Source of the DNA: JBAXAM01 sp964565935
GTDB taxonomy: Bacteria > Pseudomonadota > Gammaproteobacteria > UBA9339
Assembly (NCBI GenBank): GCA_964565935.1
Contig: CAZMGW010000018.1
Coordinates: 1 to 23,033 of the forward strand
DNA: 23,033 nucleotides
Reading direction: 5' to 3'
Under the pieces are notes generated by a model. It had not been told where the DNA came from, ran no database searches, and worked only from the letters and a program-made list of their open reading frames with translations. How positions within the stretch are numbered: position 1 is the first letter of the stretch; each line of letters begins with the position of its first letter. Shown in pieces: positions 1 to 6,557 of the stretch. A program made the translations under genes and the position numbers.

Positions 1-142
1 TATAGATCTTGCGTTTCCTGCGGAACGCTTTACATCAAGCCTCCACAATAGCCTGCACCGATTACAAAAAATTTGTACTTCGTTGGTGGTAGGTATTCGT
101 AGTGCGGTCGCTTATAGATCTTACATTTCCTGCGGAACGCTT
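1..142. repeat. 30-bp direct repeat pair in the non-coding left edge
   Basis: Positions 1-30 and 113-142 carry the same 30-bp sequence with two mismatches (gcg versus aca at unit positions 11-13). Each copy contains TTTCCTGCGGAACGC. In the first copy, GCGTTTCC and GGAACGC can fold into a short stem with one bulged T. The rest of 1-229 shows no credible reading frame. It lies downstream of alr, and 147-161 holds a small ATAACT/AGTTAT hairpin with no U-run, so I do not call a terminator. The pair looks like a dispersed REP-type intergenic repeat, but only two copies are visible. Confidence 0.6.
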
Positions 143-229
143 AGCATATAACTTCTAGTTATAAGTTTTGTACATTTGTAAAGTCCAACTTTAAAATTGT
201 ACAGAGACAGATCGGGTGAAGAGGGAGAG

Positions 230-1309
230 TTACTTGGTTTGATACCATACCCGCGAGGTTAAGCGGGAAAATAATTCATATTGATACTCGCCCGCATAGA
301 CGGCCACTTCCTCCACCGGCAACCCCTTGCCCCACAAGGTCACAGTCGAACCGATTTTTGCATTTGGTACCGGCCGTAAATCGATCCCAATCATGTCCAT
401 CGCCACGCGGCCAATTAGCTGCGTGCGCACGCCGTCAACCAAAATCGGCGCGCCTGATTTGGTGTTGCGCGGGTAGCCATCGCCATAACCGATCGACGCA
501 ATGCCAACGCGCATTTTTTCTGGGCAGATAAAAGTGCTGCCATATCCTACGGTTTCGCCCTTTTCCAGTTCATGAATAGTTATCAGGCGTGAAGTCAGCG
601 TCATGACCGGTTGTAAATTCAACTCTAGTCCAGTTTTGCCATCAAAAGGGGAGATGCCGTAAAGCGTGATCCCCGGACGGATCCAGTCAACATGAGTTTT
701 TGGCCAGTTTAGAATTGCTGAAGAATTGGCCATGCACCATTCGCCTTCTAAGGTTGCAGCCAGCTGTTCAAAAAGCGCAATTTGTGCGGAAGTTTTTTTG
801 CTGTTAACGTTATCAGCATCGGAAAAATGGGTCATTAAGCGCAGAGGTTTTTGCACCATTTTATTTTGCATCAGTTTTTGATAAGCCTCTTGCACTTGAT
901 GCGGTTGAAATCCCAAACGATGCATGCCGGTGTCGATTTTAAGCCAGACGCGCAAAGGGTTTTTAAGCTTTGTTTTTTCAAGGATTTCTAGCTGTGCAAA
1001 ATTGTGAATCACGCTTTCAAAGCCGTGTTGATCGATAGCCGTCAACTCTTCAGCATCAAAAAACCCAGACAAAATCACGATCGGTGTTTTTATTCCAGCG
1101 CCGCTCAACTGCAACGCTTCTTTTAAAAAAATCACACCAAAGGCGTTGACGTCGCGCTCGATACTTTTGGCAATTTCGACTGCGCCGTGACCGTAAGCGT
1201 CACGTTTTACCATGGCAAGAATTTTGCTTTTTGGCGCTGTGGCTTTGATTTGATTTAAGTTATGGTGGAGCGCTTCTAGATCGATATGCGCGATTGTGGG
1301 GTGGGCCAT
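230..1309 (-). CDS. alr: Alanine racemase (PLP-dependent)
   Basis: This cytosolic enzyme interconverts L- and D-alanine and supplies D-Ala for peptidoglycan. The 359-aa length is normal for the family. The PLP lysine motif is at residues 32-42 (AMVKRDAYGHG, Lys35), and the second catalytic base is Tyr275 in IGYGDGYPR. The substrate-pocket motif GRVAMDMIGID follows near residue 300. The usual K-A-N-A-Y-G-H-G is K-R-D-A-Y-G-H-G here, an uncommon variation next to the PLP lysine, while the lysine and YGHG are intact. It is the last gene of the rpsF-rpsR-rplI-dnaB-alr operon and starts 6 nt after the dnaB stop. A GGGGA ribosome-binding site overlaps the end of dnaB, suggesting translational coupling. 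The dnaB-alr order is the same as in E. coli. Confidence 0.96.
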   Translation of the reverse strand: MAHPTIAHIDLEALHHNLNQIKATAPKSKILAMVKRDAYGHGAVEIAKSIERDVNAFGVIFLKEALQLSGAGIKTPIVILSGFFDAEELTAIDQHGFESVIHNFAQLEILEKTKLKNPLRVWLKIDTGMHRLGFQPHQVQEAYQKLMQNKMVQKPLRLMTHFSDADNVNSKKTSAQIALFEQLAATLEGEWCMANSSAILNWPKTHVDWIRPGITLYGISPFDGKTGLELNLQPVMTLTSRLITIHELEKGETVGYGSTFICPEKMRVGIASIGYGDGYPRNTKSGAPILVDGVRTQLIGRVAMDMIGIDLRPVPNAKIGSTVTLWGKGLPVEEVAVYAGEYQYELFSRLTSRVWYQTK

Positions 1310-1315
1310 GATTTT

Positions 1316-2701
1316 TTATTCCCCAGAATAGCCAGATACGACGCAATTTTCAAAGCGCGTGTATTGACCCAAGAACGTTAGTTTCACCTTGCCAATTGGG
1401 CCGTTACGTTGCTTGGCGATGATGATCTCGGCAATGCCCTTGTCGGGGCTGTCTTCGCGATACACTTCATCGCGATAAATAAAAATAATTAAATCTGCAT
1501 CTTGTTCGATTGCTCCAGATTCGCGCAAGTCGGACATTTGCGGCCGTTTGTCGGTGCGTTGTTCGAGACTTCGGTTGAGCTGAGATAGCGCAAGCACAGG
1601 GACGTTTAATTCTTTGGCCAACGCTTTTAAGGTGCGCGAGATTTCTGTGATTTCACCAACCCGGCCTTCTTTAAACCCGGGAACGTGCATCAGTTGCAAA
1701 TAGTCAACCACGATCAAGCCGATCTNNNNNNNNNNNNNNNNNNNNNNGCGGAGCTCGGCCGGGCTCATTGATGGTGTGTCATCGACGTACAAAGCGGATT
1801 CTGAGAGCATGCTGACCGCCGAAGTTAAACGTGGCCAGTCCTCGTCGTGCAATTTTCCGGTGCGGACTTTGTGTTGATCGATATGCCCAAGAGACGACAT
1901 CATGCGCATGGCCAAAGATTCTCCGGGCATTTCCATGCTGAAAACTAAAACTGCTTTTTTGGTTTTGATTGCTGCGTGTTCGGCAATGTTCATCGCCAGG
2001 GTGGTTTTACCCATCGATGGTCGGCCAGCAACGATTACAAAATCTCCTTTTTGCAATCCGGATGTCATTTCGTCGAGGTCGGTAAAGCCGGTAGATAGAC
2101 CGGTTATGGATTCTTCGGAATGATACAGCGTGTCGATACGATCGGTTGCTTTTGCAAGCAGGGTGCTGATGTCGACCGGGCCTTGACCACGGGAGCGTTG
2201 TTCAGCGATTTTGAAGACCTTGCTTTCAGCTTGGTCGAGAATTTCTTTGGTGTCACGTCCTTCAGGGTTGAAAGCGCTGTTTGCAATTTCTCCTGAAACT
2301 TCAATTAGTTGGCGCAGCACAGATCGTTCGCGGACGATTTCAGCGTAAGCGGCGATGTTGGCGACAGTTGGCGTGTTTTTTGCCAGCTCAAAAAGATAAA
2401 CCTCTCCGCCGGCGCNNNNNNNNNNTTCTAGCTCGCCAACATTTTTTAGCGCTTCGGCGAGCGTCAGGACATCGAATGGTTGGTTGCGGCGACCAAGTGT
2501 TTCCATGGTCTTAAAAATTAAGCGGTGGTTGGGGCGATAAAAATCGTCTTCTTTGACAAGTTCTATTACTTTATCCCAAGAGATGTTGTCGAGCATTAAA
2601 CCGCCGAGGACGGATTGTTCCGCTTCAATCGAGTGCGGAGGGACCTTGAGTTCGTCGACTTTTTGGTCTTTGGCGCTTTTTGTTTTTTTTGTGGTAGACA
2701 T
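1316..2701 (-). CDS. dnaB: Replicative DNA helicase DnaB (contains two assembly gaps)
   Basis: DnaB is the hexameric 5'-3' helicase at the replication fork; it interacts with primase and the clamp loader. The N-terminal DnaB domain covers about residues 20-125. The RecA-like C-terminal domain has Walker A GRPSMGKT at 226-233, Walker B LIVVDYLQL at 329-337, a DLRESGAIEQDAD segment near 391-403, and the arginine-finger segment KQRNGPIG near 430. Two runs of N fall in the gene (1726-1747 and 2416-2425). Both keep the frame, but their lengths do not fit the family alignment (see findings). Apart from this the protein is full length (about 461 aa; E. coli 471). No intein is seen. The gene sits between rplI and alr. 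A small hairpin (CCTCT/AGAGG, 2716-2728) lies just before the start codon, and the ribosome-binding site is weak. Confidence 0.95.
   Translation of the reverse strand: MSTTKKTKSAKDQKVDELKVPPHSIEAEQSVLGGLMLDNISWDKVIELVKEDDFYRPNHRLIFKTMETLGRRNQPFDVLTLAEALKNVGELEXXXXAGGEVYLFELAKNTPTVANIAAYAEIVRERSVLRQLIEVSGEIANSAFNPEGRDTKEILDQAESKVFKIAEQRSRGQGPVDISTLLAKATDRIDTLYHSEESITGLSTGFTDLDEMTSGLQKGDFVIVAGRPSMGKTTLAMNIAEHAAIKTKKAVLVFSMEMPGESLAMRMMSSLGHIDQHKVRTGKLHDEDWPRLTSAVSMLSESALYVDDTPSMSPAELRXXXXXXXXIGLIVVDYLQLMHVPGFKEGRVGEITEISRTLKALAKELNVPVLALSQLNRSLEQRTDKRPQMSDLRESGAIEQDADLIIFIYRDEVYREDSPDKGIAEIIIAKQRNGPIGKVKLTFLGQYTRFENCVVSGYSGE
1726..1747. other. Assembly gap (22 N) inside dnaB
   Basis: This run of 22 unknown bases lies within the dnaB ATPase domain, just before Walker B. 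From the E. coli DnaB sequence I would expect about 12 residues between the ELR and IGLIVVDYLQL motifs, but the gap allows only 8. The true missing length is therefore probably near 34 bases. Confidence 0.95.
2416..2425. other. Assembly gap (10 N) inside dnaB
   Basis: This run of 10 unknown bases falls in the N-terminal domain of DnaB. Family members have about two residues between the GELE-like segment and GG.VYL. The gap model gives five. The real gap is probably about one base, and the N run is a placeholder. Confidence 0.95.
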
Positions 2702-2745
2702 GATAATTTATCGCGCCTCTTCTAGAGGTTTTAAATCCGCAAATC

Positions 2746-2842
2746 GGTAACCGCAGGCTTCAGCCTGTGTTGTTAAAACCGTGCCAGATTCTCGCAAGCT
2801 AAAGCTTGCGCCTACCGGAGGATTACCGAGCTTGCGGTTACC
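2746..2842. repeat. REP-like composite inverted repeat between rplI and dnaB
   Basis: Outer 10-bp arms GGTAACCGCA (2746-2755) and TGCGGTTACC (2833-2842) are perfect reverse complements. Inside are two further perfect hairpins: CAGGCT/AGCCTG with a 2-nt loop (2754-2767) and CGCAAGCT/AGCTTGCG with a 2-nt loop (2793-2810). The element fills most of the 149-bp rplI-dnaB gap and would be transcribed as a strong cloverleaf-like structure. It resembles dispersed REP/MITE-type intergenic palindromes. It could also reduce or modulate dnaB expression relative to the ribosomal genes, but that is inference. Confidence 0.75.
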
Positions 2843-2850
2843 AATTGAAT

Positions 2851-3303
2851 CTACTCTTTATCCGCAACAACAATAACTTTGATCTTTGCTGTCACGTCGG
2901 TGTGCAGCAACAAGACAATTTCGAATTCGCCAGTATGGCGGATTGGTCCTTGCGGCATACTAACTTCGCTTCTTTTAACATCAAAACCCATGTCTTTGAG
3001 AGCGCTAGCGATCGTGCTGGTCGTGATTGAACCGAACAATTTGCCTTCTTCGGTGGCTTTATTGGTAATAGTAACAACAACATCCGCAAATTTGGTAGCG
3101 CGTTCTTGAGCCGCTTTTAATACCTCTGCCGCATGTTGTTCTAATTCAGCACGCATCTTGGCAAATTTTTCTACATTAGCTGCGGTTGCCATAACTGCTT
3201 TGCCATGCGGCACTAAATAATTGCGTGCATGCCCAGTTTTGACCGAAACCTTTTCGCCGATGTCGCCTAAATTTCTAATTTTTTCTAAAAGAATAACTTC
3301 CAT
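2851..3303 (-). CDS. rplI: 50S ribosomal protein L9
   Basis: L9 binds 23S rRNA through its N-terminal domain and extends away from the ribosome, helping to keep frame. The 150-aa length matches the family (149 in E. coli). The N-terminal signature is clear: MEVILLEKIRNLGDIGEKVSVK, then GHARNYLVPHGKA, followed by a long charged central helix (about residues 40-75) and the C-terminal domain. The start ATG is preceded by GGGGTG. It lies between rpsR (25 nt upstream) and dnaB (149 nt downstream, separated by a structured repeat), as expected for this operon. Confidence 0.98.
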   Translation of the reverse strand: MEVILLEKIRNLGDIGEKVSVKTGHARNYLVPHGKAVMATAANVEKFAKMRAELEQHAAEVLKAAQERATKFADVVVTITNKATEEGKLFGSITTSTIASALKDMGFDVKRSEVSMPQGPIRHTGEFEIVLLLHTDVTAKIKVIVVADKE

Positions 3304-3328
3304 CTTACACCCCGTGTTTCAAAATTTT

Positions 3329-3541
3329 TTAATGTTGATCTGTGTATGGTAACAGTGCCAAATATCTTGCCAATTTTATTGATCTCGATATTGCTCTTTG
3401 TTTTCGCGGTGACGCATCGGTTATACGCCCTGGTATAATGCGCCCGCTTTCTAAAACGTAAGACTTTAATGCCTCAACATTTTTATAATCGATTTCCGGA
3501 TCTTTGGTACAAGATGCCACATTTAGTTTGTTTTTTGTCAT
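3329..3541 (-). CDS. rpsR: 30S ribosomal protein S18
   Basis: S18 forms a heterodimer with S6 and binds the 16S rRNA platform. The protein is 70 aa from the ATG at 3541, which has AGGA about 9 nt upstream. An in-frame TTG 18 nt further upstream would give a 76-aa form, but that TTG precedes the ribosome-binding site, so I reject it. The core segment (DYKNVEALKSYV, then GRIIPGRITDASPRKQRAISRSIKLARYLALLPY) is typical. The gene follows rpsF by 21 nt. No priB gene lies between them, unlike in enterobacteria. Confidence 0.97.
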   Translation of the reverse strand: MTKNKLNVASCTKDPEIDYKNVEALKSYVLESGRIIPGRITDASPRKQRAISRSIKLARYLALLPYTDQH

Positions 3542-3562
3542 AATTCTTGTTCCTATCAAATA

Positions 3563-3994
3563 TTATTTGGTTTTTTCTTCGTCAGTTGCTTTGAAAGTTT
3601 CGGCAGCCTTTTTCGATGGATATTCTTTTGTGTAACCTGAATTTCCTTCTGCTGACTGGTCTTTGCTGCGGGTGTCTCTTTGTTTTAACATCACCGAAGG
3701 CTCTGTAATTGCGTGGTTAAGGGCTAAAACTAAATTACGCAATACCGCATCATTGAACCGAAAGTTAGTTGTGATTTCTTTGAGGGTGTTGCCATCACAC
3801 TCTATATTCATAAGCACATAATGGGCTTTGTGAATTTTATTGATAGGATAGGCCAATTGACGTCGTCCCCAGTCTTCAAGACGGTGAATGGAGCCGCCAT
3901 TATTTTTGATTAACGTTTGGTAACGTTCAACCATCATTGGAACTTGTTCGCTTTGGTCCGGATGAACCAAAAAAACGATCTCATAGTGTCGCAT
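3563..3994 (-). CDS. rpsF: 30S ribosomal protein S6
   Basis: S6 is the partner of S18 on the small-subunit platform and the first gene of the operon. The N-terminus MRHYEIVFLVHPDQSEQV and the segments EDWGRRQLAYPI and KAHYVLMNIE are characteristic. At 143 aa it is slightly longer than E. coli S6, with a lysine/glutamate-rich tail of about 40 residues (SAEGNSGYTKEYPSKKAAETFK region) that is probably disordered. The ribosome-binding site AAGGAG is 7 nt before the ATG. Expression is likely driven by the promoter at 4083-4111 and may be repressed by S6:S18 through the leader hairpin at 4019-4043. Confidence 0.98.
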   Translation of the reverse strand: MRHYEIVFLVHPDQSEQVPMMVERYQTLIKNNGGSIHRLEDWGRRQLAYPINKIHKAHYVLMNIECDGNTLKEITTNFRFNDAVLRNLVLALNHAITEPSVMLKQRDTRSKDQSAEGNSGYTKEYPSKKAAETFKATDEEKTK

Positions 3995-4018
3995 AATTAC
4001 TCCTTATGGTTTATAAAA

Positions 4019-4043
4019 GTCTCCCGCACTTAGGCGGTGAGAC
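4019..4043 (-). promoter_or_regulatory. Putative S6:S18-binding leader hairpin (autoregulation)
   Basis: On the minus strand the rpsF leader has GTCTC paired with GAGAC, enclosing ACCGC, a CTAAGT loop and GCGG. It ends about 24 nt before the rpsF start codon. The published S6:S18 complex-binding motif of rpsF leaders is a CCG presented in a bulge between a stem and a hairpin, imitating the 16S rRNA site. Here CACCG follows the outer stem, as that model requires. The same CCG can also pair with the CGG, so the exact fold is uncertain. Confidence 0.55.
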
Positions 4044-4082
4044 AAAGAGTTCGGAGCTTTATAAAAAGGCTCTGAGGGGCGT

Positions 4083-4111
4083 ATTCTAGGGGAGAAAGCG
4101 CCCGGATTCAA
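4083..4111 (-). promoter_or_regulatory. Sigma-70 promoter of the rpsF operon
   Basis: On the minus strand, -35 TTGAAT (4106-4111) and -10 TAGAAT (4083-4088) are separated by exactly 17 bp. The bases after the -10 (ACGCCCC) form a GC-rich discriminator, as in stringently controlled ribosomal promoters. The transcript would begin about 80 nt before rpsF and include the leader hairpin. The promoter lies in the gap after pgi, so the operon is independent of pgi. Confidence 0.7.
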
Positions 4112-4155
4112 TTATTAATTGTTAATTGCCAATATTAACTGTAACAGATTGATTG

Positions 4156-5775
4156 TTAAATGCTTTTCAAATTAACCAATCCAGCAGTTGAGCTGTCTAA
4201 GCCAGACAAGCCTGCCTCGCCTTTTAATACCGGAACCAATTTATTTGCCATGTGCTTGCCTAGCTCAACTCCCCACTGGTCAAAAGAATTAATTCGCCAA
4301 ATTATTCCTTGGACAAAAACCTTGTGTTCATAAAGAGCCAGCAAAGCGCCCAAAGTTTTAGGATTTATATCTTGCATAACAATGGTGTTGCTCGGAACGT
4401 TTCCGGGAATTATTTTGTGCGGAGCTTGTTTATGCGCCTCTTCTTCTGACAGGCCCTGCTTGCGCAATTCAGCGACAATTTCCTTTTCTTCGCGACCGCT
4501 CATCAAAGCTTGGCTTTGTGCCAAACAATTGGCATACAAGAGCAAATGGTGGTTGCGAATTTGGTTGTGGCTGTGTAGTGGTACAATAAAATCTACAGGA
4601 ACCATTTGTGTTCCTTGCATCAATAGCTGATGAAAGGCGTGCTGGCCATTAGTGCCCACCGCGCCCCAAATTACCGGGGCGGTTTTATAATTAACCGCTT
4701 CTCCATTAGTGCGCACGCGTTTACCGTTACTTTCCATTTCAAGTTGTTGCAAGTAGGCTGGCAGCAAGCTCAAATATTGGTCGTAAGGAACGATCGCCTG
4801 AGTTGCCGCACCTAAAAAATTAATATTCCAAATGCCGAGTAAGGCTAAAATTATTGGCATATTTTCTTCTAATGGGGCATGGCGAAAATGCTCATCCATC
4901 GCGTGCGCGCCGGCCAAAAGTTCGTAAAACTTGTCCATGCCGATGGCAAGTGCGATAGACAAACCAATTGCTGACCAAAGTGAAAAACGCCCGCCAACCC
5001 AATCCCAAATTGGGAAAATGTTTTTTTGAGCTATGCCGAATTCAATTGCGCGTTCTGGTTTTGATGTGACTGCGATAAAGTGTTTTTTGATTATTTCGGC
5101 TTCATTAACGTTTTCGTTTAATAGCCATTCTTTAGCAGTAATGGCATTAGTTAAAGTTTCCTGAGTGGTAAAAGTTTTAGATGAGATAATAAATAGGGTG
5201 GTTTGTGGGGTTAGGAGCCTTAAAGTCTCAGTGATTTGGGTTGCATCGATGTTAGAGACAAAGTGAGCTTTAACATTGGTCGCGTATGGTTGCAATGCGG
5301 CAACTACCATGGCCGGGCCAAGATCAGAACCACCGATGCCAATATTCACCACATCTGTTATCGGTTGGCCGCTATACCCAAGCCATTTGCTATCGCGAAT
5401 AACGTTAACGCATTTGGCAATTTTCTCCAGCCCGGCTTTTACTAAAGCCATTTCTTTGGCGGGTTCGTTACCAGGATTTCTTAGCGCTGTGTGTAACACG
5501 GCGCGTTTTTCAGTGATATTAATCGGGTCCCCGTTAAACATCTCTTCGCGATATTTGGCAATTTCCGCGGTTTCTGCTAAGCGATATAAGAGGCGCATCG
5601 TTTCTGGAGTTACTCGATTTTTTGAATAATCTAAAAAGATTTCCGCGGCCTTTAAAGAAAATTCGGAAAAGCGGTTTGGGTTATTTGCAAATTGATCTTT
5701 GATTTTTAGGTCCGCAATCTGGTTGCTGTGTTTGGCAAGTGCTAGCCAAGCTGGAGAGGTATCTAATCTGTCCAT
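4156..5775 (-). CDS. pgi: Glucose-6-phosphate isomerase
   Basis: This cytosolic enzyme interconverts glucose 6-phosphate and fructose 6-phosphate in glycolysis and gluconeogenesis. It is 539 aa, against 549 in E. coli. The sugar-phosphate-binding segments NIGIGGSDLGPAM (about 144-156) and SSKTFTTQETL (198-208) are present, as is family signature VGGRFSLWSAIGLS (260-273). By comparison with E. coli the catalytic residues are Glu348 (MESNGK), His379 (GTNGQHAFHQ) and Lys507 (FDQWGVELGK), all intact. The ATG has AGGGG 5 nt upstream. It lies 36 nt downstream of the unrecognised gene 5812-6375 and is probably co-transcribed with it. Confidence 0.98.
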   Translation of the reverse strand: MDRLDTSPAWLALAKHSNQIADLKIKDQFANNPNRFSEFSLKAAEIFLDYSKNRVTPETMRLLYRLAETAEIAKYREEMFNGDPINITEKRAVLHTALRNPGNEPAKEMALVKAGLEKIAKCVNVIRDSKWLGYSGQPITDVVNIGIGGSDLGPAMVVAALQPYATNVKAHFVSNIDATQITETLRLLTPQTTLFIISSKTFTTQETLTNAITAKEWLLNENVNEAEIIKKHFIAVTSKPERAIEFGIAQKNIFPIWDWVGGRFSLWSAIGLSIALAIGMDKFYELLAGAHAMDEHFRHAPLEENMPIILALLGIWNINFLGAATQAIVPYDQYLSLLPAYLQQLEMESNGKRVRTNGEAVNYKTAPVIWGAVGTNGQHAFHQLLMQGTQMVPVDFIVPLHSHNQIRNHHLLLYANCLAQSQALMSGREEKEIVAELRKQGLSEEEAHKQAPHKIIPGNVPSNTIVMQDINPKTLGALLALYEHKVFVQGIIWRINSFDQWGVELGKHMANKLVPVLKGEAGLSGLDSSTAGLVNLKSI

Positions 5776-5811
5776 AAAACCCCTAGGTTGAGTTATCGTT
5801 AGTTGATGATT

Positions 5812-6375
5812 CTAAGCTTTAGATTCCATTTCATCAAGATATGATACAAAACTTTGTAGTTGGCGGAAAAAGAAACTCATATGACGGGGTTGGTTGCGTT
5901 TTATTATATTATTAAACATTTGTTTTTGTTCGAGATTGCCAAATTTGGTGATAATGCGACTACAATTATAAATTTTTTGCGCTGTTTCATCAGACAGTTT
6001 GTCTTTAGCCATGCTGATTAATTGAATTGCGGTTACTAGGGCGCTCGAAGATTTGTGTGCGGTATTAACAATTCTGTCACCGTCAATGATGTGTTCGGTT
6101 AATAATTTCTTTAAGTGCTGTAAAAACTCTTCTTCCCCATAATAAAAATTTGCCGACTGTTCGCGTTTTACATCGATTTTGTGCTTCTCCAGTTCATTTA
6201 GGATCTTTAACCCAATTCTGTATAATTCGATTTCGTTAGCATTTTTAAGGCTCATGCGTTTAATACCAAGTTGGCGCACCTTAGCGGCGCATGCGGTTGC
6301 GCCTATATTTTTTTTGAGCATAGCTTTGTAGCCATTAATTGCTTTTAAAATGCTACAGTAAAAAATCGTCATCAT
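5812..6375 (-). CDS. Hypothetical protein, 187 aa, not recognised
   Basis: I do not recognise a family. The protein is mostly helical in appearance and rich in Lys, Glu, Ile and Asn, with no signal peptide or clear membrane segment; a mildly hydrophobic stretch is at 1-12. The middle (about 45-100) looks amphipathic. Cysteines are few and no catalytic motif stands out. The start is uncertain: the first ATG pair at 6375 has only a weak purine run (GATAAGAAATA) upstream, and the internal Met19 and Met41 have none. It sits directly upstream of pgi on the same strand. Such a short, basic, lineage-restricted protein could be a host-interaction or regulatory protein, but nothing in the sequence shows it. 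Confidence 0.6.
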   Translation of the reverse strand: MMTIFYCSILKAINGYKAMLKKNIGATACAAKVRQLGIKRMSLKNANEIELYRIGLKILNELEKHKIDVKREQSANFYYGEEEFLQHLKKLLTEHIIDGDRIVNTAHKSSSALVTAIQLISMAKDKLSDETAQKIYNCSRIITKFGNLEQKQMFNNIIKRNQPRHMSFFFRQLQSFVSYLDEMESKA

Positions 6376-6474
6376 TATTTCTTATCTCGGTCTTTGTTTT
6401 TAGAGCCAATCATAAGATAGTATAGAATAATTATTTGCGATATTTATTAAGGAAATATTAAGAGGGTGGTTTTT

Positions 6475-6496
6475 TTTGTAATTAATTGATTACAAA
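6475..6496. other. AT-rich perfect hairpin downstream of topA
   Basis: TTTGTAAT and ATTACAAA form a perfect 8-bp stem around a 6-nt loop in the 182-bp gap between topA and the 187-aa gene. No U-run follows the stem on the minus strand, where topA is read, so it is a poor intrinsic terminator. Nearby, CCGATCGG (6547-6554) is a perfect 8-bp palindrome. Function is unknown. Confidence 0.45.
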
Positions 6497-6557
6497 CAAT
6501 AAAACGCAAAAATCACAATTGATCGAACTTTATGTGTTTATTTTGCCGATCGGAACT

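Noticed and set aside
1316..2701. Intein or insertion in dnaB
   Set aside because: The protein has normal length and continuous domains; the gaps are short N runs, not an insertion.
6475..6496. Intrinsic terminator of topA
   Set aside because: The stem is AT-only apart from one G-C pair, and A residues rather than U follow on the topA strand.
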